A DNA stretch of 64,000 nucleotides from Phycisphaeraceae bacterium (GTDB lineage Bacteria; Planctomycetota; Phycisphaerae; Phycisphaerales; UBA1924). The stretch lies in assembly GCA_019636555.1 (NCBI GenBank), contig JAHBXH010000001.1, positions 744,001 to 808,000 on the forward strand. The letters run 5' to 3'. A model generated the notes under the pieces. That model saw nothing but the letters and a program-made list of their open reading frames with translations, ran no database searches and had not been told where the DNA came from. Position 1 is the stretch's first letter. The number at the start of each line of letters is the position of its first letter. The translations under genes were made by a program, and so were the position numbers. Positions 16,225 through 23,533 of this stretch are shown piece by piece.

Positions 16225-16605
16225 TCACCGGCTGCCGAAGGCCTTGCGAACCAGAATGATCGCGCGGACGAGATAGACAGTGGCCATCACGCCGACAAGG
16301 CTGAGCAGGGCGAGATAAAGGGTTGCGCCGGCGAGGGACGAGGTCTTATGGCCTGTCGCGGCACTCGCGCCCGCCGCCATGAATTTGGACATGTCCGCGC
16401 CCAGAGCCCACTTCATGATCGAGGCCTGCACCCACATCATCGCGATGACGATGGCGAAGAGACCCCAACGCGAAGCGATGAAGATCCAGCGCTCGATGCT
16501 GCTTTCACCCTTCATCGCGCGCCAGAGTTCTCTGAACGGCATGAAGAACACAAGCCCCATGTAGAAGATGCCGCCGATACCTGTTGCTGGAAGACCCGCA
16601 AACAT
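16225..16605 (-). CDS. Small membrane protein downstream of a glycosyltransferase
   Basis: A 126-residue protein with about three membrane helices (IGGIFYMGLVFFM, WGLFAIVIAMMWVQASIM and the C-terminal LAGATLYLALLSLVGVMATVYLV) and basic ends. No family recognised. GGGAGTTGAG precedes ATG 16605. It begins 62 bases after the membrane glycosyltransferase gene on the same strand, so the two are probably one operon. By analogy with PgaC-PgaD it might assist polysaccharide export, but there is no sequence proof of that. Confidence 0.65.
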   Translation of the reverse strand: MFAGLPATGIGGIFYMGLVFFMPFRELWRAMKGESSIERWIFIASRWGLFAIVIAMMWVQASIMKWALGADMSKFMAAGASAATGHKTSSLAGATLYLALLSLVGVMATVYLVRAIILVRKAFGSR

Positions 16606-16667
16606 GTTCGCTCAACTCCCGGCGGGGTTGCCCGCCTGCGTGAAACACCGATCAACCGAACGCCGAA

Positions 16668-17924
16668 TCAGTGGCCCTTCTCAAAGACTTTGATCGATCG
16701 CTTCCCGACAAATTCGTTCCAGAAGGCCCGGGTCACAAACCAGGTGTTCACGAACCGGAGCACCCAGAACGCCGGGACGCTTGAAAGCGCCTTCAGGAAT
16801 TCGCCACGCTTCGCGGCATAAATCAGCACCGGGACGACGATGGTCGGAAGGTCGAGGAAATAGCCGAGCAGGAAAGCCGGGTGCACGAAGAGTGCGAGCA
16901 AGGGGAGCAGAATGAAGAGCGCAAAGACACTCACCGTCGCGTCCCACAACGCCGTCGCAACCATCGAACGCAGGACCGATGTCCCGACGATGTCCTTCCA
17001 GTGGACCTTGATGCACTGAGCAAAGCCGGCGCACCAGCGCTCGAGCTGTTTGCTCATGAAGTGAAAGTTGTGCGGCTCCACCGGGTAGCACATCGCTTCC
17101 GGACTGAACCGCACCGACATTCCCAGCCGGTAGACGCACCAGGTCAGGTCCATGTCTTCGCCGACGGTGCGCGTGTTCCACCCACCGAGTTGCCGCAGAA
17201 CATCGGTCTTGTACGCGCTGAAGCATCCGCTGGCAATAAGCGGACGCTCGTAGTAGTCCTGGATCGGTTTGTAAAAGAGGAACGCATAGAGATATTCGAT
17301 ATAGCGCCCGCGCTCCCACATGGTGTTTACAAACCGCGGGAGCACCATGCCGCAGACGGCCGCCGTCTTGGGCTGATCGAAGTGGGGCATGAGCTTTTCG
17401 ATCGCGTCGTTCGCGAGCGTGGTATCGGCGTCGATGGCGAGCGTGTACTCCGTGCTGACATAGTCAAGCGCGTAGTTGAGCGCGGTGGCCTTGCTGCCGC
17501 AGTTCTTCGGCGGGCGCACGACGACGATCTCTTTGCCGCAGGCGCGTGCGACGTCGCCGGTGTTGTCGGTCGAGCAGTCGTCGATGACGACGATGTGATC
17601 GACGTGCACGGTCTGGCGCTGCACGGAGCGGATGGTGTCGGCGACGAACTTGCTCTCGTTGTACGCCGGGATGAGCACCGTGAGCCCGCCGAGAAGCCGG
17701 GGCTTGTCGCCGGGGCGGATGCTCGGGGTGACGATCGGGTTGCCGGCGACCTTGATCGGCGCCGGGTCGAGGAGCATGCTCTTGAGCTCCTTGCCGACGC
17801 GCACCGCCGGCTCGGTCAGGCTCTCGACGAGCTGGCCGGAGCGCCGCGCGCCGCGCTTGGGCGCATGCGCGCGGCGGGTCGATTGTGGGGGTTCGCTGGA
17901 ATCTGTGTTGGAATCTGTTTTCAT
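16668..17924 (-). CDS. Processive family-2 membrane glycosyltransferase
   Basis: A 418-residue enzyme of the GT2 type that makes beta-linked polysaccharide from nucleotide sugars (PgaC/IcaA/NodC-like). Motifs in order: LTVLIPAYNES (about 81-91), VVIDDCSTD, the DAD metal motif at 165-167, ASGCFSAYK, GED at 255-257 and QLERW at 293-297, the QxxRW signature of processive enzymes. Two to three membrane helices follow (about 320-400). The first 80 residues are Arg/Pro-rich and unusual, perhaps a cytoplasmic tail. The start is uncertain: ATG 17924 is used, but upstream in-frame codons to a GTG at 17975 remain open and none has a clear ribosome site. The glycan made is unknown. Confidence 0.85.
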   Translation of the reverse strand: MKTDSNTDSSEPPQSTRRAHAPKRGARRSGQLVESLTEPAVRVGKELKSMLLDPAPIKVAGNPIVTPSIRPGDKPRLLGGLTVLIPAYNESKFVADTIRSVQRQTVHVDHIVVIDDCSTDNTGDVARACGKEIVVVRPPKNCGSKATALNYALDYVSTEYTLAIDADTTLANDAIEKLMPHFDQPKTAAVCGMVLPRFVNTMWERGRYIEYLYAFLFYKPIQDYYERPLIASGCFSAYKTDVLRQLGGWNTRTVGEDMDLTWCVYRLGMSVRFSPEAMCYPVEPHNFHFMSKQLERWCAGFAQCIKVHWKDIVGTSVLRSMVATALWDATVSVFALFILLPLLALFVHPAFLLGYFLDLPTIVVPVLIYAAKRGEFLKALSSVPAFWVLRFVNTWFVTRAFWNEFVGKRSIKVFEKGH

Positions 17925-18441
17925 AGGGAGAACACGCGGAAGTGCCCCGTTTCCATGACCATCTCCGACGCGCACGACCGCGCGTGAATCGGTCCCCGGT
18001 TATGGAATGTGCGACGTGCTTGCTCGGGCAATCGGCGCTCGAGCGGTGGCCTTGAGGCTGACTTGCGGGGCGGAAGCCTCACAAGACGGCATGCGGGCGG
18101 TTGCCTGCTCGGCTCTGGCTGCGTCACTCAGCAGCCCGCCGACAGCGGATCGCAATTCTGCCGAACACCCGTTGACTCGGAATGCTCAGAAATCGCTTCC
18201 CGCCAGGACCGGCGGCCCGACCGTCACGTTTCGGGCCTGCGAAGGAATACTACGCAATCCATCGACCGAAGTTCCGTGGTCGATCGGGGGGTGCCCTCCG
18301 AGCTCGTCGAAAATTGATCGAAAGTCTCTGCGAGATAGAGAGTTATGGATGTGTCGCCTCAATTTGGTCCGACAACTCTTGGTCCGGAGGCGAGCCAGTG
18401 GTAGGCTCACGTTCCATCTGGGGGAAAATCCGGAGAAACCT
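17925..18441. other. Intergenic region between divergent genes
   Basis: Carries the promoter of the dockerin gene at 18442 (see 18379-18407). The frame of that gene is open back to 18007, but the upstream translation is Arg/Ser-rich and not protein-like. Nothing else is supported. Confidence 0.5.
18379..18407 (+). promoter_or_regulatory. Promoter of the dockerin gene at 18442
   Basis: TTGGTC (18379-18384), 17-base spacer, TAGGCT (18402-18407). Gives a leader of about 28 bases with CGGAGA before the ATG. Confidence 0.5.
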
Positions 18442-19428
18442 ATGCAATACCGCCACGCGTGCGCGATCTCAGCCACCTGTCTTTTTTCGGTGGCATCCGC
18501 TCCGGCAGGAGTCGAGCCGCCCGTCAACTTTGGTATCAGCAAGGGGGTGACCTACATCCAGTCGGCGGACGGCGTCGTTACGGGCGGCACCGACTACTCC
18601 GCACTGTTCTCGTTGAACTCGCCGGTGACAGACGCGTTCGCGGCGGGCACGGTGACTTACGCCGGCCCGCTCTCTCCGATCGCGCTCTTCGAGGTCGGCA
18701 ACAACGTGCTCGGCGGCACGACGTGGTATTCCTACTCCAATATCCACGCCACGCAAGAAGATCTCGATGCCGAAGTCCCGGCGACCGAGTACACGTTTGA
18801 CTACACCGGGATCTCCGTTCCCAGCGGCAATCACCCGGTCACGCTGCGACCGACCACCTTCTGTCCCGAAGTCCCGGAGCTTCTCGGCGATACGTACTCG
18901 CGCTTCCAAGCGTACAAAGACGATCTTTCCTCCGATTTCACCGGTTGGATGAACGGATTCACCGATCATCCGGCGGCGAATGTCAGCGGCGCCGCCATCG
19001 TCATCTACGATCTCAGCCATAGCTCACTCTACTACGCGCAGACGTTCGACCCGAGCGAAACCAGTTTCACGATTCCCGGTGACTCGATTCTCCCGGGATA
19101 CGCGTACTTCGGCATTCTTTATTACTCCGTCTCGTACTCCGACGACTCAGGCGGCGTCGCGGGCGGCTCATACTCCGAAGGGTTCACCAGGTACACCAAC
19201 TGGTTCTTTAATACGCGCGGCCCGTGTCCGGCGGATCTGAACGGCGACGGTTACGTTGACGATGCCGACTTCGTCATCTTTGTGCAGGCGTACAACCTGC
19301 TTTACTGTTCGGACGAGTTCATGCCCGAGAAATGTCCGGCCGATCTGACCAACGACGGGTATGTTGTGGACGACGACTTTGTCGAGTTCGTTCCGGCGTA
19401 TAACCAGTTGCTCTGCGATCCGCTGTGA
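18442..19428 (+). CDS. Secreted protein with paired dockerin-type loops
   Basis: A 328-residue exported protein. Signal peptide about residues 1-22 (ending APA). The body (23-265) is rich in Tyr, Ser and Thr and predicted beta; no family recognised. The last 65 residues hold two Cys-bounded calcium loops, CPADLNGDGYVDDADFVIF and CPADLTNDGYVVDDDFVEF, each closed by AYN.L.C. In the second loop GYVVDDDF departs from the usual VDDADF. ATG 18442 follows GGAGAAACC. The cytosine deaminase gene starts 31 bases after its stop, but has its own -10. Confidence 0.82.
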   Translation: MQYRHACAISATCLFSVASAPAGVEPPVNFGISKGVTYIQSADGVVTGGTDYSALFSLNSPVTDAFAAGTVTYAGPLSPIALFEVGNNVLGGTTWYSYSNIHATQEDLDAEVPATEYTFDYTGISVPSGNHPVTLRPTTFCPEVPELLGDTYSRFQAYKDDLSSDFTGWMNGFTDHPAANVSGAAIVIYDLSHSSLYYAQTFDPSETSFTIPGDSILPGYAYFGILYYSVSYSDDSGGVAGGSYSEGFTRYTNWFFNTRGPCPADLNGDGYVDDADFVIFVQAYNLLYCSDEFMPEKCPADLTNDGYVVDDDFVEFVPAYNQLLCDPL

Positions 19429-19447
19429 TCGCGGGCTCGGTTCGTGG

Positions 19448-19453
19448 TACGCT
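19448..19453 (+). promoter_or_regulatory. -10-like element for leaderless cytosine deaminase mRNA
   Basis: TACGCT, then CGCGAC, then ATG 19460. Confidence 0.45.
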
Positions 19454-19459
19454 CGCGAC

Positions 19460-19933
19460 ATGAACGATCCGGACACGCAGGCATCGATCGACCGCCACGC
19501 GCTCGACGCGGCGTACGAACAGGCGCGCAAAAGCCTCTCCGAGGGCGGAATTCCTATCGGCGCGGCGCTCGTCAACCCGGCGGGCACAATCATCGCGCTC
19601 GGCCACAACCTGCGCGTGCAATCGGGTGATCCGACGGCGCACGCGGAGACGGTGTGCATCCGAAACGCCGGGCGCCGGCGCGACTGGCACCACCTCACCA
19701 TGGCGACGACGCTCAGCCCGTGCGCGATGTGCAGCGGCACGGCGGTTCTGCATCGAATCCCTCGCATCGTCATCGGCGAGCATCACACGTTTCAAGGGCG
19801 CGAAGATTGGCTGGCGGCGGAAAAGATCGAAGTCGTGTTGATGAACGACCTCCGCTGCATCGCCCTCATGGAGGAGTTCATCACCGCCCGGCCCGACCTC
19901 TGGAACGAAGACATCGGAATCCCGCCGAAATAG
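19460..19933 (+). CDS. Cytosine deaminase of the yeast Fcy1 type
   Basis: A 157-residue zinc deaminase of the CDA fold, expected to turn cytosine into uracil in pyrimidine salvage. Zinc ligands are His61 with Glu63 as proton shuttle (THAHAE-type motif, here PTAHAETVC) and Cys88/Cys91 (TTLSPCAMCSG). Length and further landmarks match yeast cytosine deaminase rather than bacterial CodA or TadA: GGIPIGAAL near 30, RIPRIVIGEHHTF near 100 and the C-terminal RPDLWNEDIG, which in the yeast enzyme closes over the active site. The start lacks a Shine-Dalgarno and has TACGCT at leaderless distance. Guanine or other base deamination cannot be excluded. Confidence 0.85.
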   Translation: MNDPDTQASIDRHALDAAYEQARKSLSEGGIPIGAALVNPAGTIIALGHNLRVQSGDPTAHAETVCIRNAGRRRDWHHLTMATTLSPCAMCSGTAVLHRIPRIVIGEHHTFQGREDWLAAEKIEVVLMNDLRCIALMEEFITARPDLWNEDIGIPPK

Positions 19934-19970
19934 CACAATTCCATCCGAACAATCCGGCCCCCTTGCGGTC

Positions 19971-20011
19971 TATACTTTCTCAGAAGCGGCGGACCCCATC
20001 GGGCCGCCGCT
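19971..20011 (+). promoter_or_regulatory. nusG -10 and 5'-end hairpin
   Basis: TATACT (19971-19976) is a good -10 with no clear -35. The expected RNA start near 19983 is directly followed by a hairpin AGCGGCGG (19985-19992) / CCGCCGCT (20004-20011) with an inner CCC/GGG pairing. No T run follows, so it is not a simple terminator. It leaves a leader of about 107 bases before nusG. Confidence 0.4.
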
Positions 20012-20089
20012 TGTCTCTTCCAGACCAAATGCCTTCGGCCGCGACCCGCCGTTCACGCAACGGTCTCCCGCGGCAGAAAAGAGCCCTCT

Positions 20090-20758
20090 ATGAGCGAAAA
20101 CGACACCACCAATCAGGCACCGGTTTCTGCAGTCCCCGCGCTCGACGGACGCCCCGACGAAAAGGTCGGCCTCATCAACGCCGACGAACCCATTCGCCAG
20201 GAAGGTATGAATTGGTTCGTCCTACGCGTCGCCAGCAACAAAGAAAGTTCGGTGCGCGACACGCTGCTCCGCAAGGTGCAGATCGAGCGGATGACGCACC
20301 TGGTCAACCGCATCCTCGTGCCAACCGAAAAAACCAAAACCGTCAAAGGCGGCAAGCAGAAGATCACCGAAACCAAGCTCTACCCCGGATATGTGTTTGT
20401 CGAAATGCGCCTCGAGCCCGACGGCCGTATCCCGCAGGATGTGTTCTTCCTGATCAAGGAGACGACCGGGGTCGGCGACTTCGTCGGCACCGCGGGCCGT
20501 CCGACTCCGATGAAGGACCACGAAATTGAGAAAATGCTCAAGGACTCGAAGAAGCCCGAGGACACGCCGAATGTCCGCATGGTCTTCGAAAAGGGCGAGC
20601 ACGTCATCATCAAGGAAGGCCCGTTCACTTCCTACGAAGGAACGGTCGACGAGCTTCTGCCCGACAAGGGCCTTGTCCGTGTTCTCGTGACGATCTTCGG
20701 GCGCCAGGCGCCGATCGAATTGGAAGAGTGGCAGATCGGCAAGGCGGAAGGCGCTTGA
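20090..20758 (+). CDS. nusG: Transcription termination/antitermination factor NusG
   Basis: A 222-residue factor that binds RNA polymerase and couples transcription to Rho or ribosomes. The NGN domain begins at MNWFVLRVASNKE (about residue 40) and includes KLYPGYVFVEMRL and ETTGVGDFVGT; the KOW domain is FEKGEHVIIKEGPFTSYEGTV near 168-190. A 39-residue acidic/polar N-terminal extension precedes the NGN domain. In most bacteria nusG follows secE and precedes rplK; here neither is present, and the neighbours are a deaminase and secreted proteins. The NGN and KOW motifs are intact, so it is likely the working copy or a specialised paralogue. Confidence 0.88.
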   Translation: MSENDTTNQAPVSAVPALDGRPDEKVGLINADEPIRQEGMNWFVLRVASNKESSVRDTLLRKVQIERMTHLVNRILVPTEKTKTVKGGKQKITETKLYPGYVFVEMRLEPDGRIPQDVFFLIKETTGVGDFVGTAGRPTPMKDHEIEKMLKDSKKPEDTPNVRMVFEKGEHVIIKEGPFTSYEGTVDELLPDKGLVRVLVTIFGRQAPIELEEWQIGKAEGA

Positions 20759-21073
20759 TCGACACATTCGGCAATTTGCCGAGTGGAACCGTCTCGGCAA
20801 TTTGCTGAACGGATCGATGCATGGCGACGGAATTCTGCGGTCGGTTTTTCGTTGCGCAATTCCCGTGAGGGCAATTCCCTCATTCTCGGGTTTGAGTTTG
20901 AGTTTCGGTGGCCGCGCACCGCTCCTGTGCTATTGGTTGAGTTGTCACACGCTCGGGCCGCGGCGGCAAGGACGTCGAGCTGTTGCTCCGGGTGCGTTCG
21001 CCCTTTCGCGGGTGTGACGAGGGAAATGGGAGAAACTGCCCCGCGTTCGCGGGGCCTGGGAAGGGTTAAAATC
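20759..21073. other. Leader region of the first tandem secreted-protein gene
   Basis: Contains the structured element at 20944-21018, then a GC hairpin CCCCGCG-TTCG-CGGGG-like at about 21040-21055 and GGGAAGGG before the ATG. An open frame through the region is not protein-like. Confidence 0.5.
20944..21018 (+). ncRNA. Structured leader element A, shared with element B
   Basis: Closed by GTCACAC (20944-20950) and GTGTGAC (21012-21018). Inside it has GCTCGGG(C/T)CGC and GCGGCAAGGA, also in element B. Flanked downstream by GAGGG. Function unknown. Confidence 0.5.
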
Positions 21074-21715
21074 ATGTCCAGAACGCTTCGGTCATTACCT
21101 GCCGTGCTGGTTGCGGTTGCCGGCGTGTCGGCGTCGTGGGCGGTCGCAGACGATCTGAATCCGCCGCCGTGGCGCGGCCAGCCTCACTCCACCTTCCAGC
21201 ACTGGACGTTCCCGCCGAACAATCCGCAGGGGATGCCAGACGAGTGGAACAATCCGAATGGCACGCCGTTCGGGACGCCGAGCGACAACGCTCAGTATTT
21301 TCCGGAATTCAACAACCGAACCGGCGTGTGGTGCCTCCCGTTCGAAGGGGACATGCGGTTTGTGATTCCGAATGATGACAATCCGGACGCGCTCTACAAA
21401 ATCATCTGGATCCAGGTGACGTGGTTCGGAGAGGGGTTGCCCGCGGTCAACGGTGAGTCGAGCACCGGGAAAGCGTTCGAGTTGGTCAACGATCCCCAGA
21501 CGGTTACTTTGGCCGATGGTTGGAATCACACGACGTGGGAATTCATCATCCCCGAATGCCCGGACTTTGAGATTGCATTCCTGCGCAACTTGGCGTCGAC
21601 TTCTCCGCTGTATATCGATCAGGTCGTGATCGATACGATTTGCATCGTTCCCGCGCCCGCGACGAGCCTTCTCGCGCTCGCAGGGCTGGTGGTTGCCGGT
21701 CGCCGACGGCGCTAG
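21074..21715 (+). CDS. Secreted protein with PEP-CTERM-like tail, tandem paralogue 1
   Basis: A 213-residue exported protein of unknown function. Signal peptide about residues 1-25 (ending AVA). The mature protein starts DDLNPPPWRGQPHSTFQHW and is probably a beta-sandwich with several exposed Trp. The tail is VPAPATSLLALAGLVVAGRRRR, a variant of the tails at 513 and 1602 in which PG is replaced by PA and the helix is ALAGLVVAG. The next gene encodes a close relative (both have NNPNGTP, QYFPEF, NDDNPDALYK and YIDQVVIDTICIVPAPAT). Upstream is structured leader A; downstream is a terminator. Confidence 0.85.
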   Translation: MSRTLRSLPAVLVAVAGVSASWAVADDLNPPPWRGQPHSTFQHWTFPPNNPQGMPDEWNNPNGTPFGTPSDNAQYFPEFNNRTGVWCLPFEGDMRFVIPNDDNPDALYKIIWIQVTWFGEGLPAVNGESSTGKAFELVNDPQTVTLADGWNHTTWEFIIPECPDFEIAFLRNLASTSPLYIDQVVIDTICIVPAPATSLLALAGLVVAGRRRR

Positions 21716-21756
21716 CGTGCGAAAGCTTCGCCGAGTGAAACGTACAGGTAGAACAG

Positions 21757-21786
21757 GAGCCCCGGGAGTGGACCCGGGGCTCTTTT
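21757..21786 (+). terminator. Rho-independent terminator
   Basis: Ten-base-pair stem GAGCCCCGGG/CCCGGGGCTC, loop AGTGGA, then TTTT. Ends the transcript of paralogue 1. Confidence 0.85.
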
Positions 21787-21925
21787 GAATTCGGAGTTTG
21801 TCAGCGCGAATTCTGCGCAAGTATCGACGCAGTTGCTTCGGCGATGCTTGAACCAACCCCCTAATTCACAGGGGATGTTGTCTCTTTGGTGGCATCTGCG
21901 TGGTTTGGGGATACCTGTTGAATTG

Positions 21926-21999
21926 GTCACAAGCTCGGGTCGCCGCGGCAAGGAAGTTGCAAAGAAGCCCGGGCGCGTACTCCCTGTCGTGGGTGTGAC
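21926..21999 (+). ncRNA. Structured leader element B, shared with element A
   Basis: Closed by GTCACA (21926-21931) and TGTGAC (21994-21999), 74 bases against 75 in A. An inner stem GCTCGGG/CCCGGGC and a small hairpin GCAA-GGAAG-TTGC can form. Followed by GAGGG as in A. Confidence 0.5.
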
Positions 22000-22055
22000 G
22001 AGGGTCGTAGGAAGGCTTGCTCCGAAATCCGGGGCTATTGAGCAAGGGTACGAAT

Positions 22056-22700
22056 ATGTCCAAACTGCTTCGGTCGATGCCCGCAGTGCTGGTGGCGGTC
22101 GCCGGCGTTTCTGCTTCCTGGGCGCTTGCGGATGATTTGAATCCTCCACCGTGGCGAGGCCAGCCGCACTCGACGTTCCAGCATTGGACCTTCCCGCCCA
22201 CCAACCCTTCGGGGTCGCCCACCGAGTGGAACAACCCCAACGGCACGCCGAACATGTCGGCGAGCGACAACAGCCAGTATTTTCCGGAGTTCGAGGGTCG
22301 GACCGGCGTGTGGGGGTTCCCGGGTGGCAATCACCTGAAGTTCGAAATTCCCAACGATGACAATCCCGATGCGCTCTACAAGCTGATCTGGGTTCAGGTG
22401 ACCTGGTTCGGTGCGGGTCTGCCCGGCGTGGAAGGCATGACCAGCAACGACACTCCGCTCGGATTGATCGCCGATCCTCAGACGATCCAGCTCCCGGATG
22501 GCTGGTTCCACACCACTTGGTTGTTCTCGGTCAAAGAATGCCCCGATTTCGAGATCGTCTTCCTGGGCAATACCAACCCGACCGGGGCGCCGCTGTACAT
22601 TGATCAGGTCGTGATCGACACGATCTGTATTGTTCCGGCTCCGGCGACGGGCATGCTCGCCCTCGCTGGGCTCGTCGTCGCGGGCCGTCGCCGCCGCTGA
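22056..22700 (+). CDS. Secreted protein with PEP-CTERM-like tail, tandem paralogue 2
   Basis: A 214-residue exported protein closely related to the one at 21074 over its whole length. Signal peptide residues 1-25 (ending ALA), mature start DDLNPPPWRGQPHSTFQHW, identical to paralogue 1 for that stretch. The middle has diverged more (GNHLKFEIPNDDNPD against DMRFVIPNDDNPD in paralogue 1), while the segment before the tail is nearly unchanged. Tail VPAPATGMLALAGLVVAGRRRR. Start ATG 22056; only a weak purine stretch (GAGCAAGGG) precedes it. It has its own leader (element B) and its own terminator, so the two copies can be expressed separately. Confidence 0.85.
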   Translation: MSKLLRSMPAVLVAVAGVSASWALADDLNPPPWRGQPHSTFQHWTFPPTNPSGSPTEWNNPNGTPNMSASDNSQYFPEFEGRTGVWGFPGGNHLKFEIPNDDNPDALYKLIWVQVTWFGAGLPGVEGMTSNDTPLGLIADPQTIQLPDGWFHTTWLFSVKECPDFEIVFLGNTNPTGAPLYIDQVVIDTICIVPAPATGMLALAGLVVAGRRRR

Positions 22701-22736
22701 CTTGTAGAGCCTTGGAAACGACGCGTACTTCTTGAG

Positions 22737-22762
22737 CCCCGGCCTTCGTGCCGGGGTTTTTT
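22737..22762 (+). terminator. Rho-independent terminator
   Basis: Stem CCCCGGC/GCCGGGG, loop CTTCGT, six T (22757-22762). Ends the transcript of paralogue 2. Confidence 0.9.
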
Positions 22763-22780
22763 CGTGTCGCTTCATTGTCG

Positions 22781-22786
22781 TACGCT
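22781..22786 (+). promoter_or_regulatory. -10-like element for a leaderless lipoprotein mRNA
   Basis: TACGCT, then TGTGC, then ATG 22792. This favours ATG 22792 over the in-frame ATG 22810. Confidence 0.4.
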
Positions 22787-22791
22787 TGTGC

Positions 22792-23442
22792 ATGGGCGTT
22801 TCGCAATCCATGAAAGCAAGCGTGTTGCCGGCGGCGATGCTCTTTGCCTTGGCGGGGTGTCGCACGGGCGGCGAATCGACCGGTGACATGCTGCGAAGGC
22901 AGAATCTTGAATTGCAGGCGCAGGTCGCCCAGCTTCAAACAGACGCGAACGAATTGCGCGCCAAGATCGCGGAGCTGACCGGCCCATCGGGTTCGAAGAG
23001 CGCGGAAGTGACCGAGGCGACGCCGCGGGTCGCGAGCATCGAGATCGACTTCCTGTCGGGCCCGACACAGGATTCCTCTGCGCCGCCCCGAAGCGATCGC
23101 AACCGCGAAGTCGCGATTTATGTCAAGCCGCTCGACGGGCGAGGAAGATTCATCCAGGCGACGGGAACTCTGACGATTGAAGTCTCGCGGCTCGTTTCGC
23201 TGAGCGCGTCGGTTCAGAATGCGGGCGAAGCGCCCGCGCGGCTGCTCGCGACGAAATCGCTCGATCCGCTCCAAGTGCGTGATGCGTACCGCGCGGGCTT
23301 CACAGGGACGTACTACGCCGTCGACCTGCCTGTGCCGGCGTCGGATTTGCAACCGCCGGGGCAGATTCTGCTGAGAGTGCGCTTCTCCGATGCCATCACA
23401 GGCGCATCGTTTGATGCGAGCCGGATCGTGGGGCTGCGCTAG
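22792..23442 (+). CDS. Lipoprotein with coiled coil
   Basis: A 216-residue predicted lipoprotein. The lipobox is LAGC with Cys23 counted from ATG 22792 (or Cys17 from ATG 22810). Residues about 30-60 form a coiled coil (DMLRRQNLELQAQVAQLQ and following heptads). The rest is a beta-rich domain of about 140 residues containing VAIYVKPLDGRGRFIQATG and ending in LLRVRFSDAITG, a pattern I have seen in planctomycete envelope proteins but cannot name. No Shine-Dalgarno; leaderless start likely. It lies between two secreted-protein genes and after a strong terminator. Confidence 0.75.
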   Translation: MGVSQSMKASVLPAAMLFALAGCRTGGESTGDMLRRQNLELQAQVAQLQTDANELRAKIAELTGPSGSKSAEVTEATPRVASIEIDFLSGPTQDSSAPPRSDRNREVAIYVKPLDGRGRFIQATGTLTIEVSRLVSLSASVQNAGEAPARLLATKSLDPLQVRDAYRAGFTGTYYAVDLPVPASDLQPPGQILLRVRFSDAITGASFDASRIVGLR

Positions 23443-23533
23443 ATTTTGCACGGGCGCATCTCTGGATTTCGCTTGTTTCGCGCCGCGGGTCGTGGTATTG
23501 GTTGATTGGGTGCGCCGGGAAGAGGGATTTCCC

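Larger units (their letters stand above)
21716..22055. other. Terminator and leader region between the tandem paralogues
   Basis: Contains the terminator of paralogue 1, a weak promoter candidate (TTGGTG 21886-21891 with GATACC near 21910), and structured element B. No gene seen. Confidence 0.5.
20931..22700 (+). repeat. Diverged tandem duplication of leader plus gene
   Basis: Copy 1 is about 20931-21715, copy 2 about 21913-22700. Both the protein and the 5' leader are repeated, including the GTCACA...TGTGAC closing pairs and the GCGGCAAGGA phrase, so the unit duplicated was leader plus gene. The terminators differ. Confidence 0.75.

Noticed and set aside
21256..21272. TGGCACGCCGTTCGG resembles a sigma-54 promoter
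   Set aside because: The -12 half lacks TTGC at the required spacing and it lies inside a coding gene.
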